A stretch of DNA of 64,000 nucleotides from Prochlorococcus sp. AG-686-J21 (GTDB lineage Bacteria; Cyanobacteriota; Cyanobacteriia; PCC-6307; Cyanobiaceae). The stretch covers positions 89,591 to 153,590 of the forward strand of contig QCVS01000002.1 of the NCBI GenBank assembly GCA_003210285.1, written 5' to 3'. Position numbers and translations under genes: made by a program. Numbering within the stretch: position 1 is the stretch's first letter; every line of letters starts with the position of its first letter. Below the pieces are notes generated by a model that searched no databases, was not told where the DNA came from, and was given only the letters and a program-made list of their open reading frames with translations. Shown here one piece after another: positions 38,764-48,162 of the stretch.

Positions 38764-38847
38764 ATGGAGCAAACACAAATACGGCAACCAAAAATGCCGG
38801 CAGCGCAAAGCTTTATACAAAATTTAATGACATTTTTAGCTATTTAA
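38764..38847 (+). CDS. Possible 27-residue small protein
   Basis: ATG at 38764, stop TAA at 38845-38847. The predicted peptide has a polar start (MEQTQIRQPKMPAAQS) and a hydrophobic end (FIQNLMTFLAI). The 5' half is clearly richer in G and C than the surroundings and contains an 8-base palindrome TGCCGGCA (38795-38802), so the region might alternatively be part of a small RNA; a T11 tract lies 84 bases downstream. No ribosome-binding site is evident. Weak evidence for translation. Confidence 0.25.
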   Translation: MEQTQIRQPKMPAAQSFIQNLMTFLAI

Positions 38848-39010
38848 TAATATTTTTAGATCTTAAACTTTTATGGGCACTTAAAGTTACTTTAGCCAAA
38901 ATAATAGGGTAGAAGTCTTGCAGTAACACGTTTTTTTTTTTAAGTTTACTTTCTAATTATGAAAAATTTTTATATTTAAAAGTAATTAATTTAAGAATTT
39001 CAAATATTTA

Positions 39011-39133
39011 TTATTTTTTATTAACTTTCAGATATATTTCCTTCTCAGCACATGATGGAGCTATTCTTTCCATTATGAAATCAAAAAGTTCAGTAGCATC
39101 TTGCGTTTGAACCGAGGAATTGAACTTTTTTAT
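39011..39133 (-). pseudogene. Coding-like fragment without a start codon
   Basis: Open frame from the TGA at 39143-39145 down to the TAA at 39011-39013. The residues after a short lysine stretch read FNSSVQTQDATELFDFIMER and continue IAPSCAEKEIYLKVNKK, a composition much more protein-like (balanced, amphipathic, few Asn/Ile/Lys runs) than random AT-rich sequence. No ATG, GTG or TTG precedes it in frame; the only ATG is internal (39073) and leaves 20 residues. It could be the C-terminal relic of a decayed gene, or a small gene with a non-standard start (ATA at 39133). No family recognised. Confidence 0.35.
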
Positions 39134-39261
39134 GTATAAATATCAAACCAAGAAAAGGTTATTCAATTAGTAATAATAAAATTCTGTAATTTTAAAAATA
39201 TTGATGAGTGAAACATCAAATTTGATTTAATTTTTAAATTTTACACTTATGATTCGAATGT

Positions 39262-41355
39262 TTGAATTATTTAATTAAGAAAGTTCATTCATTAAAAAAA
39301 AACCAAAGTAATAAAGAAACAGTGCATGATATAAAGGTAGGGAAACCATTACCTCTGGGTAGTTCAATAACTTCAGAAGGAGTCAATTTCTCTCTAATCG
39401 CTTCAAATGCAGAATATATAGAAATTTTATTATTCGAGAAAGAAGATTCAGTTGCTCCTAAAACAATCTTCAAATTAGATCATATTCATAAGACTGGGTC
39501 TTACTGGCATGCTGAAATAAATAATCTCAAAGAGGGTTCAATCTATGCTTTTAGAGTAAAACAGAAGGATAATGAGCTAAATAAAAATTATTCTAAAAAA
39601 GTTCTAATTGATCCTTGTTCAAGAGGCATTACTGGATGGGGTAAATACAAAAGAAAAAATGCGCTCAACAATATAGATAACATTGATTGCTGTCTAAAAA
39701 GTGTTGTTTGTGATAGAAAACTTTTTAATTTTAAAGATTTCCCTAGACCTAAACATTCATGGAAAGAAACTATCATTTATGAGTTGCATATCAAAGCATT
39801 TACTCAATCCTCTAATGATGAAGAAAGTTGTTTTGAAAAATTCTTAAAAAAAATTCCATATCTAAAAGAACTTGGTATAACAAGTATTGAATTACTTCCA
39901 GTATTTTGTTTCGACCCAAATGATTCTCCTAATGGATTAGAAAATTTCTGGGGATATAGTCCTATTAACTGGTTTACTCCACATTTTCAATATCTTTCGA
40001 ACATTTCTGCCAAACAAAATAGAGAAGAATTTAGAAAGTTTGTGGAAGAATGCCATAAAGCAGACATTGAAGTTATCTTAGATGTGGTTTATAACCATAC
40101 CTCTGAAGGTGATCATCAAGGACCTGCTATATCTTGGAAAGGGATAGATGAAAATCTTTACTATTTCATCGATAAAGATAAAAATTATCAGGATGTCTCT
40201 GGATGTGGAAATACAATTGCTGCAAATAGAGGCTTAGTTAGAAAATTAATAATAGAGTCATTAAAATGCTGGGTAAATGAATTAGGCGTTGATGGTTTTA
40301 GATTTGATTTAGGTATTGCCTTGTCTAGAGGTGAAGATCTCATCCCTCTTGATAATCCACCAATTTTTGAAGATATTGAATGTGAGCCTGAACTTGCCGA
40401 TATCAAATTTATTAGTGAGCCTTGGGATTGTGGAGGATTATACAAATTAAACGATTTCCCATCTAAGAAAACATTTACATGGAATGGACATTTCAGAGAT
40501 GACTTGAGAAGATTTTGGAAAGGAGATAAAGATACGGCTTGGAACATGAGTGACAAAATCAAAGGGAGTCCATCACATTACAAAGAAAATAATTTCTTAC
40601 CAAAGTCCATAAATTTCATAACTTCTCACGACGGATTTACGCTAAAAGATTTAGTTAGCTTTAACAAAAAACATAATTTCGCAAATAAAGAGCAAAATAG
40701 AGATGGAGATAACCATAATAATTCATGGAATCATGGAGTGGAAGGACCTACATCAGACTTATTAATTAAAAAATTAAGAAAGCGGCAACAAAAGAATTTA
40801 CTTTTGAGTTTATTTATTTCAAAAGGAGTCCCTATGTTGCTAATGGGTGATGAAATCGGAAGATCTCAAGGTGGTAATAATAATTCTTGGTGCCAAAACA
40901 ATTCTTTGGGTTGGATGAATTGGGATGAAAATCAACAAGACTTAGAACTATTAAGTTATCTAAAATATTTAATAAAAATAAGAAAAAAATTTATTAATTT
41001 TTTTAATCCTATTTCTTCAGGAAATAAAAAAGAAATTGACAATTTAGTAAATTATTATTGGCATGGTGCAAAGTTAGAAAGTCCAGATTGGAGTAGTTGG
41101 TCACATACAGTTGCATTAAGCATTAATAAAGGTGAAAATAATCCTTTGATTTGGGCTTGCTTAAATGCATATTCAAAAAGTATTGATTTTCACTTACCAA
41201 AATCTAAAAGTAAATGGTTAAAAGTTATTGATACTAATCAGTCTGGGACTACTAAGGCTGTTCCCCTTAAAGATACTTTTATAAAAGTAAATAACAGAAG
41301 CTCTGTGTTAATTATTTCAGAGGAAGTATTTGGAACAAAAAATAATATAATCTAA
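39262..41355 (+). CDS. glgX: Glycogen debranching enzyme (isoamylase type, GlgX-like)
   Basis: 697 residues from a TTG. An N-terminal CBM48 domain (GKPLPLGSSITSEGVNFSLI) precedes a GH13 barrel. Catalytic residues are visible: DVVYNHTSEG, GFRFDLGIAL with nucleophile Asp349, SEPWDCGG with acid/base Glu386, and FITSHDGFTL with Asp457. The enzyme hydrolyses alpha-1,6 branches of glycogen, the main carbon store used at night. The extended GH13_11 insertions (NNSWCQNNSLGWMNW) fit this subfamily. Convergent with tRNA-Gly one base away. Confidence 0.93.
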   Translation: MNYLIKKVHSLKKNQSNKETVHDIKVGKPLPLGSSITSEGVNFSLIASNAEYIEILLFEKEDSVAPKTIFKLDHIHKTGSYWHAEINNLKEGSIYAFRVKQKDNELNKNYSKKVLIDPCSRGITGWGKYKRKNALNNIDNIDCCLKSVVCDRKLFNFKDFPRPKHSWKETIIYELHIKAFTQSSNDEESCFEKFLKKIPYLKELGITSIELLPVFCFDPNDSPNGLENFWGYSPINWFTPHFQYLSNISAKQNREEFRKFVEECHKADIEVILDVVYNHTSEGDHQGPAISWKGIDENLYYFIDKDKNYQDVSGCGNTIAANRGLVRKLIIESLKCWVNELGVDGFRFDLGIALSRGEDLIPLDNPPIFEDIECEPELADIKFISEPWDCGGLYKLNDFPSKKTFTWNGHFRDDLRRFWKGDKDTAWNMSDKIKGSPSHYKENNFLPKSINFITSHDGFTLKDLVSFNKKHNFANKEQNRDGDNHNNSWNHGVEGPTSDLLIKKLRKRQQKNLLLSLFISKGVPMLLMGDEIGRSQGGNNNSWCQNNSLGWMNWDENQQDLELLSYLKYLIKIRKKFINFFNPISSGNKKEIDNLVNYYWHGAKLESPDWSSWSHTVALSINKGENNPLIWACLNAYSKSIDFHLPKSKSKWLKVIDTNQSGTTKAVPLKDTFIKVNNRSSVLIISEEVFGTKNNII

Positions 41356-41356
41356 A

Positions 41357-41427
41357 AGCGGGCGGCGGGAATCGAACCCGCATCTTCAGCTTGGAAGGCT
41401 GAGGTTTTACCACTAAACCACGCCCGC
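41357..41427 (-). tRNA. tRNA-Gly (anticodon TCC)
   Basis: On the minus strand the acceptor stem GCGGGCG (41427-41421) pairs with CGCCCGC, followed by discriminator T at 41357. The anticodon stem TCAGC/GCTGA surrounds the loop CTTCCAA with anticodon TCC. D arm with TAGTGGTAAAAC and T arm GCGGGTTCGATTCCCGC are standard. CCA is not encoded. It is tail-to-tail with glgX. Confidence 0.96.
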
Positions 41428-41488
41428 AATAAGTAATAGAATTACCATTGCAATAATACATTATCAAACAATCAACAAAGTATAAAGA

Positions 41489-42886
41489 TTGGAAAATTCA
41501 CACTCAAAAAATATAATCAGATCAAGAACTAGATTAATGTTCTCTTATGGACTTGGAGATGCAGGCACAGGCTTAGCTGCCACACAATTTGGCTTCTTCC
41601 TCTTTAGATTCTTTATTTGTTCGGCAGGTTTACCAGTTTTAATTGCCGGTTCATTACTAATGTTGATAAAAATATGGGATGCAATAAACGACCCATTAAT
41701 AGGATGGTTAAGTGATAGGACAAAATCAAGATGGGGGCCGAGGATCCCTTGGATGCTCTTTGCTGCAGTGCCTCTTGGGCTTTCTTTGGCGGCAATTTGG
41801 TGGATCCCCTCAGGTCCTGTAATAAACAAAACGATCTATTATACTTTGATTTCAATAATAGTAATGACTGCTTATACGAGTATTAATCTTCCTTTCGCAG
41901 CTTTATCCACAGAAATCTCAGAAAAAACTTCAATAAGAACAAGATTAAATGCCGCTAGATTTACAGGCTCAATAATAGCTGGTTTAACTGGTTTAGTAAT
42001 AGCTGGAGTGGTTTTAAATTCAGAAGGATTAGCTAATAACGAATATTTTTTAATGGGCAAAATTAGCGGTTTTATAGCCGTAATAACAACCTTAATCTCT
42101 TGCTGGGGACTAGCCCCATATGCCAAAAAAGCTAGGCGACCATCTGGGAAAGCGGAACCAATTAAACTTCAATTTAAAAGAATATTTAATAATAAAAAAT
42201 TTCTCAAAGTAATTTCTCTATACATTTTGCTTTGGTGTGCCTTGCAGTTAATGCAAACAGTCGCGTTAATTTATGTAGAGGATGTTCTTAATGTGCCTTC
42301 AGAAATTGCTAATTGGGTTCCAATACCCTTCCAAATAAGTGCACTTGTAGGATTACAAATATGGGCAAGAGTTTCAAATAAGTTGAACAGAATTACAGCT
42401 TTAAACTATGGTGCAATTATTTGGATTATTTCATGTACAGCAGCATTATTTTTACCTTCTTTATCAAAAGTTTCATCTTTAGAAGATGGCTTATTCCTTA
42501 ATTTTAATAACCTTGTTTTATTTGTAATTTTAATATTCATAATCTGTTTAATTGGAATAGGAGCTTCAACCGCGTACTTAATCCCTTGGTCACTACTTCC
42601 TGATGCAATAGATGAAGATCCAGAAAAACCAGCCGGCCTTTATACTGCTTGGATGATTCTTATTCAGAAAATTGGCATTGGACTAAGTGTTCAAATATTA
42701 GGTTTATTACTATACGTATCTGGCTATCAATCATGCTTTGTAGACAATTCCAGTTTAAATATTATTGAACAATCTTCTTTAGCTCAATTAACCATTAGGC
42801 TATGTATTGGTTTTATACCTTCTTTATTAGTAATAATTGGAATATTTATAATGCGAAAGTGGGATCAAAAGTTATTAACCAACTAA
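41489..42886 (+). CDS. Sugar:cation symporter of the GPH (MelB-like) family
   Basis: 465 residues from a TTG, with about twelve hydrophobic segments. The GPH-family signatures are YGLGDAGTGLAATQFGFFLF at the N-terminus, IKIWDAINDPLIGWLSDRTK with the conserved Asp residues between helices 2 and 3, SRWGPRIPWML and a late AIDEDPEKPAGLYTAW motif. Such carriers move a sugar or glycoside with Na+ or H+; the substrate is unknown. It lies downstream of glgX, which could mean a link to carbohydrate use, but a tRNA gene separates the two. Confidence 0.88.
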   Translation: MENSHSKNIIRSRTRLMFSYGLGDAGTGLAATQFGFFLFRFFICSAGLPVLIAGSLLMLIKIWDAINDPLIGWLSDRTKSRWGPRIPWMLFAAVPLGLSLAAIWWIPSGPVINKTIYYTLISIIVMTAYTSINLPFAALSTEISEKTSIRTRLNAARFTGSIIAGLTGLVIAGVVLNSEGLANNEYFLMGKISGFIAVITTLISCWGLAPYAKKARRPSGKAEPIKLQFKRIFNNKKFLKVISLYILLWCALQLMQTVALIYVEDVLNVPSEIANWVPIPFQISALVGLQIWARVSNKLNRITALNYGAIIWIISCTAALFLPSLSKVSSLEDGLFLNFNNLVLFVILIFIICLIGIGASTAYLIPWSLLPDAIDEDPEKPAGLYTAWMILIQKIGIGLSVQILGLLLYVSGYQSCFVDNSSLNIIEQSSLAQLTIRLCIGFIPSLLVIIGIFIMRKWDQKLLTN

Positions 42887-42895
42887 TATAAAAAC

Positions 42896-43651
42896 ATGTA
42901 TTATCCGAAGTTTTTTAAAAGACTTGTAAGCAGCCTCATAATTGGAGGGCAAGCAATTAATTATATATTTAAAGGTAAAATTTCAAAAAACGATCTTTTT
43001 GAACAGCTGATGGAATCAGGTCCTGGAAGTTTACTAATTGTTTTAATAACAGGCATTGCGGCTGGCACTGTTTTTAATATTCAGGTAGCTTCCCAACTAA
43101 CAAGCATGGGTGTTTCAAGTGAAATAGGGGGCTTACTAGCTGTTGGAATGGCAAGAGAAATGGCTCCTCTTCTAACTGCTACTTTAATGACTGGCAAAGT
43201 CGCTACTGCATATGCGGCTCAACTTGGAACAATGAAAGTTACTGAACAAATAGAAGCAATAACAATGTTAAGAACTGAACCAATTCAATATTTAGTAGTT
43301 CCAAGATTACTTTCCATGATAATCATGTCACCAATACAATGTCTTTTATTTTTATCAGTTTCCTTATGGAGTGGGCAAATCTGGAGCACAATTTTTTATA
43401 ATGTTCCTCCCATTGTTTTTTGGACCTCTGTTCGTTCTGGTAATGTAAGCTTAACCAGTTCAGACTTATCATCCATGATAATTAAATCCGTAGTTTTCGG
43501 ATTACTAATATCAATTATTGCCTGTGGATATGGCCTTACTACTAAGGGAGGTCCCAAAGAGGTGGGAACGAGTACAACAGGTGCAGTTGTAATGACTCTT
43601 GTTACAGTATCTTTAGTGGATGTAGTTCTAACACAAATATTATTTGGATAA
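42896..43651 (+). CDS. MlaE-family ABC transporter permease
   Basis: 251 residues with five to six membrane segments. The MlaE/YrbE signatures are ITGIAAGTVFNIQVASQL, GLLAVGMAREMAPLLTATL, TAYAAQLGTMKVTEQIEA and YGLTTKGGPKEVGTSTT. Members form the membrane channel of lipid transporters between inner and outer membranes (plastid relative: TGD1). The ATPase and MCE-domain partners are not in this window. Ten bases after the symporter gene and followed at a 4-base gap by DUF3119, so the three may be one operon. Confidence 0.93.
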   Translation: MYYPKFFKRLVSSLIIGGQAINYIFKGKISKNDLFEQLMESGPGSLLIVLITGIAAGTVFNIQVASQLTSMGVSSEIGGLLAVGMAREMAPLLTATLMTGKVATAYAAQLGTMKVTEQIEAITMLRTEPIQYLVVPRLLSMIIMSPIQCLLFLSVSLWSGQIWSTIFYNVPPIVFWTSVRSGNVSLTSSDLSSMIIKSVVFGLLISIIACGYGLTTKGGPKEVGTSTTGAVVMTLVTVSLVDVVLTQILFG

Positions 43652-43655
43652 ATCG

Positions 43656-44060
43656 ATGTTTAATACTAAATCAAAGATAAATGAGCCAGTAATCATCTCT
43701 CCATCTTTCCAATTACCCATAATCCTAATAGTTTTAAGTTTTATGCTCCTATTTTTAAATATTGGTTATTGGCCGACAATAGTATTTGCTTCTTTTAGCT
43801 TTTTTTTACTGCTTCAATCATTCACTTTAAGAATAAAAATCACAAATGAAGATTTTGTAGTTTTGCAACTTGGAAAAGAAATAAGAACATTTCCATTTAA
43901 AAACTGGATCTCTTGGAAATTCTTTTTTCCCATAATCCCAGGTATTTTTTACTTTAGAGAAAAGTCTAGCCCTCATTTATTACCTATACTGTTTAATCCA
44001 GAGCAACTAAAAAACGAACTTATAAAGAAAGTTGAATCTCTGGAAATTAAAAATCCTTAA
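43656..44060 (+). CDS. DUF3119 family membrane protein
   Basis: 134 residues from the ATG at 43656; a TTG at 43644 would add four residues and overlap mlaE by 8 bases. Two membrane helices in the N-terminal half (LPIILIVLSFMLLFLNIGYW, IVFASFSFFLLLQSFTL) are followed by a soluble part RTFPFKNWISWKFFFPIIPG with the IFYFREK and LLPILFNPEQLKNEL signatures of DUF3119. The family is restricted to cyanobacteria and plastids and has no known function. The conserved neighbours MlaE and DUF3086 suggest a common role in membrane or lipid handling (inference). Confidence 0.85.
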   Translation: MFNTKSKINEPVIISPSFQLPIILIVLSFMLLFLNIGYWPTIVFASFSFFLLLQSFTLRIKITNEDFVVLQLGKEIRTFPFKNWISWKFFFPIIPGIFYFREKSSPHLLPILFNPEQLKNELIKKVESLEIKNP

Positions 44061-44094
44061 AAATAAATTTTTGAATAATTACGAATTTAATTAA

Positions 44095-45111
44095 ATGACT
44101 AATACTAAAGTTCCAAATAACAATCCTGAAAAGGAATCAATAATCAATAAATCAATTACAAAAGAAAAAGAAAAAGATAATGAAATTATCAAAAACAAGG
44201 CAATTCAAAATAAGAAGGTAACTTCGGTAAGTAAAAAAACTAATAAATCTGTAGATGATATTTCAAATGAAATCTTTAGCGAGCTCATATCAAAAAAAAT
44301 CTCATTAGTTAGAGAGATAAAAGATTTAGAAACAAAAAAAATTGAATTAGATAAAGATATTGAATCAAATTTCAAGGGTCAATCAGATAATATCGCCAAA
44401 AGAGTGAAGGGATTCCAAGAATATTTAACGGGTTCTTTACAGAACCTTTCACAAAATGTGGAAAAACTGGAATTAGTTTCACAACCAATAGTTGTAAAGC
44501 CTTCTCCTCTTGATGAAAAGAATGAGGATTCAAACAAAAATGAATTGATTACAGTTCCTGCATTATCTGAGACATTTAAACCAGATGAAAAACTCATTAA
44601 AAGTTGTTTCTCAAGTTTTAAAGAACAACCTGATTTTTATTCAGAGCCGTGGAAATTAAGACGAAGCCTTGATTCATCAGATATTGAAGTAATGGATGAT
44701 TGGTTCTTTAATATGGGTGGAAGGGGTTCCCTAGAGAGTAGGGGTTCGAGACAAAAAAATGCTTTGTTATCTGCTGGATTAATAGCTATTCTTGGTGAAC
44801 TATATGGTGACCAGTTTCAAACTCTAATATTGGCTTCTCAACCTGAGAGATTAGGAGAGTGGAGGAGAATTTTACAAGATTCCTTGGGTCTCACAAGGGA
44901 TGATTTTGGACCGAATAGTGGCATTGTTCTTTTTGAAAGACCAGAAGGTGTTATTGAAAGAGCTGATAGATTAGAGGCCAATGAAGAATTGCCATTTATT
45001 ATTGTGGATGCAGCGGAAACATCTGTAGAAATACCAATTCTTCAATTTCCATTATGGCTTGCTTTCGCAGGTTCAAATGATGAAATTTATGATGATCTGG
45101 AACTAAATTAA
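44095..45111 (+). CDS. DUF3086 family protein
   Basis: 338 residues. An N-terminal third (1-70) is lysine/asparagine-rich and disordered, followed by a coiled-coil ([20 protein letters not shown]) and a compact C-terminal domain of about 180 residues ([74 protein letters not shown]). This is the cyanobacterial DUF3086 family; function unknown, no membrane segments. The next gene plsY starts 5 bases after its stop. Confidence 0.88.
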   Translation: MTNTKVPNNNPEKESIINKSITKEKEKDNEIIKNKAIQNKKVTSVSKKTNKSVDDISNEIFSELISKKISLVREIKDLETKKIELDKDIESNFKGQSDNIAKRVKGFQEYLTGSLQNLSQNVEKLELVSQPIVVKPSPLDEKNEDSNKNELITVPALSETFKPDEKLIKSCFSSFKEQPDFYSEPWKLRRSLDSSDIEVMDDWFFNMGGRGSLESRGSRQKNALLSAGLIAILGELYGDQFQTLILASQPERLGEWRRILQDSLGLTRDDFGPNSGIVLFERPEGVIERADRLEANEELPFIIVDAAETSVEIPILQFPLWLAFAGSNDEIYDDLELN

Positions 45112-45116
45112 CTTCT

Positions 45117-45713
45117 ATGAATATTCTAATCATATTGATAAGCTATTTTTTAGGATCACTGCCAACAGGATTCTTATTTGGTAAATTTCTAAAAAATATT
45201 GATTTAAGACTTATAGGATCTGGATCAACAGGAGCAACAAATGTTTTAAGAAACGTGGGCAAATGGCCTGCTTTTTTTGTTTTTATTATTGATGTAGGCA
45301 AAGGTCTTATTGCTGTTAAGATTGCTCAACATTATACAAATCAAAACTTATTTGAAGTTTTAGCAGGGATTGCTGCTATTTCAGGACATATATGGCCAAT
45401 ATGGTTAAAAGGGAAGGGAGGGAAGGCAGTAGCTACTGGTCTGGGAATGTTTATTGCTCTTTCTTGGAAAGTAGGATTTGCATCACTGGGAATTTTTTTA
45501 ATAATTCTTGCAAAATCTAAGATAGTCTCTTTATCTAGTATCTCAGCTGCAATTTTTTTACCATTTTTGATGTTTTTGGATATTGGATCTACTAATCATC
45601 CTTACTTCTTGATTAGTTTAGTTGTATCAATATTAGTTATTTGGAAGCATAGAACAAATATTAGACGATTACTTAAAGGAGAAGAATCAAAGATAAATGA
45701 TATTAACAAATAG
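45117..45713 (+). CDS. plsY: Glycerol-3-phosphate acyltransferase PlsY
   Basis: 198 residues with five membrane segments. PlsY uses acyl phosphate to make lysophosphatidic acid, the first step of membrane phospholipid synthesis. The conserved loops are visible: [15 protein letters not shown] and [19 protein letters not shown] near the N-terminus, and [18 protein letters not shown] in the middle. It ends with a lysine-rich tail. It is 5 bases after the DUF3086 stop, and overlaps pyrF tail-to-tail by 11 bases. Confidence 0.95.
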   Translation: MNILIILISYFLGSLPTGFLFGKFLKNIDLRLIGSGSTGATNVLRNVGKWPAFFVFIIDVGKGLIAVKIAQHYTNQNLFEVLAGIAAISGHIWPIWLKGKGGKAVATGLGMFIALSWKVGFASLGIFLIILAKSKIVSLSSISAAIFLPFLMFLDIGSTNHPYFLISLVVSILVIWKHRTNIRRLLKGEESKINDINK

Positions 45714-46422
45714 ACTCGCAGATATCCAAAAAAGCCTTGTTGGGATCTTTAGCTTTCGTGATAGCTCTTCCAATAACCAATTTAGAAGCTCCATTACTTA
45801 TTGCTTCATAAGGAGTCATTATTCTATTTTGATCATCTTTTTTTTGAATATTTGTCCTAATACCAGGTGTAATTAATTCGAAATTATTTTTATACATTGA
45901 TCTCAATATTTTTGCTTCCAAAGGGGAACAAACGCATCCATCTAATCCAGCATCAAAAGACAATTTTGCAAGCCTGATAACATTTTCCTCAATTGAGTTT
46001 TTTCTATCAAGATCAGTTTGGAATTCCTTACTAGATAAGCTAGTTAAAACAGTTATCCCTATAACATAAGGAGCATTTACATTAGCTGTTTTTGCTCCTT
46101 CTATAGATGCCTTTTTTGCTTCAGTAAGAGCTTTAGATCCCGATGAAGCATGAACAGAAATAATATCAACTCCTAGTTTGGACACCTCATAACAAGCAGC
46201 GCTCATAGTATTCGGAATATCGTGAAATTTAAGATCTAAGAAAATTCTTTTATTTAAATTTTTCAAAATTTTAATTACACTAGGTCCTTCCCTCGTGAAA
46301 AGTTCTAAGCCAACTTTTACCCATTTTATATTTGAACACCTCTTAAGAAAGACTTTTGCTTGATGTATGTCTAATCCGTCAATAGCTAAAATTATTTTTT
46401 CTTCTGGATTAATTTTATTCAT
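45703..46422 (-). CDS. pyrF: Orotidine 5'-phosphate decarboxylase
   Basis: 239 residues, group I OMP decarboxylase making UMP. The signature [16 protein letters not shown] holds the catalytic Lys/Asp array (DxKxxDI), preceded by [19 protein letters not shown] and followed by [21 protein letters not shown] and the phosphate-binding LVIGRAIT. Two to three residues differ from the usual IVVGRpI end but the motif is intact. It starts directly after the tyrS stop (0-base gap), so both are on one transcript. Confidence 0.96.
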   Translation of the reverse strand: MNKINPEEKIILAIDGLDIHQAKVFLKRCSNIKWVKVGLELFTREGPSVIKILKNLNKRIFLDLKFHDIPNTMSAACYEVSKLGVDIISVHASSGSKALTEAKKASIEGAKTANVNAPYVIGITVLTSLSSKEFQTDLDRKNSIEENVIRLAKLSFDAGLDGCVCSPLEAKILRSMYKNNFELITPGIRTNIQKKDDQNRIMTPYEAISNGASKLVIGRAITKAKDPNKAFLDICESIC

Positions 46423-47667
46423 TTAATTTAAATTCTCAAACCTTTTAATTATTTTTTTTCCAATTTGCAATATTTTCCCTTCCAAATCATTTTTTGAATC
46501 AAAAACTAAATCAGGATTTATTATTTTCTGACTATCAATTTTTACGCCCCCACCTTTAATAGATCTTTTGGATTCGCTGCTAGATTTGAAAAATTTTAAA
46601 GCACTTAGCAAGTAAAAGAACTTAACTGGAAAAACTATTTCTTTTAATGAAATCTCTGGAATTTCTCCAACTTTTTCTTTTTCTCCAAGGAATAATTTTT
46701 CGCAGTTTGATTGCGCCTTTAATGCTTCTTCAGCTCCATGGAATAAAGTAGTAACTTCTAAAGCCATTTTTCTCTGTAATTCTCGAGGATTTAAGTTTTC
46801 TTGAAAACTTAAATCTAATTCAGTAAGTAGTTCAAAATAGGTAGGTATTATAATATCGGGTACTTTTTCTAATTTTGAATACATTGAAAGAGGATCATCA
46901 GTCAACCCTACGGTGTTAAATTCAGATTTACTCATCTTCTTAATTCCATCTAAACCTGTCAAAATTGGCAACAGAACACCGAATTGAGGTTCTTGTTTAA
47001 AATGCTTTTGAAGATCTCTTCCTATTGCAATATTAAATTTCTGATCTGTACCGCCAAGCTCAATATCTGATTGAACGACTACCGAATCGTAACCTTGTAA
47101 TAGTGGATATAAGAATTCATGCAAAGCAATTGGAACTTGTGAAGTGTACCTTTTATTAAACTCCTCCTTAGCTAGCATTTGACTAACTGTTGCACTCCCC
47201 ATTAATTCAATTATCGAATTAAGATTTAATCCTTTTAACCATTCACTGTTATATCTAATTTCTATTCTATCTTTTGAATCAAAATCTAAAATAGATTCAT
47301 TAGCTGGCTTACCCATACCTAGTTGGGTTAAATATGTTTTTGCATTATCTTTAACTTGTTTTTCCGATAACTGCACTCTTGTTTTACTTTTTCCGGTTGG
47401 GTCTCCAATTTGAGCAGTAAAATCCCCAATAATTAAAACTGCAATATGTCCATTATCTTGGAATGCCCTAAGTTTTTTAAACAATATGCTATGCCCAAGG
47501 TGAATATCTGTTCCAGTTGGATCGATTCCAAGTTTAACCCTTAATTTTTTATTATTTTTTTTCGCATGATCAATTATCTCCGAAAAAGTTTGATCTGTTC
47601 CTTTAATTGGGAAATATTCTTCTATTCCTCTTGATAGCCATGATGGCAATATTAAATTATCTGACAT
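46423..47667 (-). CDS. tyrS: Tyrosyl-tRNA synthetase
   Basis: 414 residues. Class I synthetase with the HIGH-like motif HLGHS at residues 56-60 ([14 protein letters not shown]) and the KMSKS motif in [10 protein letters not shown]. The binding-pocket sequences [21 protein letters not shown] and [15 protein letters not shown] are of the TyrZ-like branch, which lacks the insert of the classic E. coli-type enzyme. A C-terminal S4-type tRNA-binding domain ([20 protein letters not shown]) completes it. ATG start; DUF1825 is 19 bases upstream on the same strand. Confidence 0.96.
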   Translation of the reverse strand: MSDNLILPSWLSRGIEEYFPIKGTDQTFSEIIDHAKKNNKKLRVKLGIDPTGTDIHLGHSILFKKLRAFQDNGHIAVLIIGDFTAQIGDPTGKSKTRVQLSEKQVKDNAKTYLTQLGMGKPANESILDFDSKDRIEIRYNSEWLKGLNLNSIIELMGSATVSQMLAKEEFNKRYTSQVPIALHEFLYPLLQGYDSVVVQSDIELGGTDQKFNIAIGRDLQKHFKQEPQFGVLLPILTGLDGIKKMSKSEFNTVGLTDDPLSMYSKLEKVPDIIIPTYFELLTELDLSFQENLNPRELQRKMALEVTTLFHGAEEALKAQSNCEKLFLGEKEKVGEIPEISLKEIVFPVKFFYLLSALKFFKSSSESKRSIKGGGVKIDSQKIINPDLVFDSKNDLEGKILQIGKKIIKRFENLN

Positions 47668-47686
47668 AAAGCTTTAACCGTTATTT

Positions 47687-48010
47687 TTAAGAAGTTTTAT
47701 CAAGTTCATCCTTCATTCTTATTAAAGTTTTATTCATCTGTTCGAACATTTGATCAGGGGTAATCCCAAATTGACTTAACTGTGTCTTTAATTGTTCTAC
47801 TGTCATTTTTGCTTGAAAATCTTCTGACAATTCAAATCTCTTCATAAAAACCTTATAACGATCCATAAGAGATTCCATTTTTTTAATAAACATTTTTTTC
47901 CCTTCTCTGTCAAATTTTCCATAATCAGAACCAAGTTTCATAAGTTCTTGGTAATCTGTAAAAAGCTTTTTAGCTTCTTCTTGAACGATGTCTGACTCAA
48001 AAAATCCCAT
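47687..48010 (-). CDS. DUF1825 family protein
   Basis: 107 residues from the ATG at 48010, the start that yields the family N-terminus MGFFESDIVQEEAKKLFTD; an upstream start (48031) would add seven unconserved residues. The protein is almost entirely helical and highly charged, probably a coiled-coil (YQELMKLGSDYGKFDREGKK, MESLMDRYKVFMKRFELSED, GITPDQMFEQMNKTLIRMKD). It belongs to the small cyanobacteria/plastid family DUF1825, without known function. Upstream of tyrS in what looks like an operon DUF1825-tyrS-pyrF. Confidence 0.9.
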   Translation of the reverse strand: MGFFESDIVQEEAKKLFTDYQELMKLGSDYGKFDREGKKMFIKKMESLMDRYKVFMKRFELSEDFQAKMTVEQLKTQLSQFGITPDQMFEQMNKTLIRMKDELDKTS

Positions 48011-48162
48011 TTCTATTTGTTTATTTCGCAAGAATAAAGGCTCAATTACACCATAACAAGAATCTTTTGAATTGATTAGTACATTAATAAATTTTAGTTT
48101 ATAAATAATTCTTTGATTTATATTATTTCAGAATTAAATTTAGTAGACATGTTTCATAAATA

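Larger units (their letters stand above)
38687..39261. other. 575-base intergenic region between hupB and glgX
   Basis: The longest gene-free stretch in the window. It must hold the hupB promoter (minus) and the glgX promoter (plus). Inside it I see a 27-codon plus-strand frame at 38764-38847 in a GC-richer patch, a run of eleven T at 38931-38941 on the plus strand, and a coding-like minus-strand frame at 39011-39133 that lacks a start codon. These are described separately. No tRNA, and no known cyanobacterial sRNA signature, was recognised. Confidence 0.6.
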
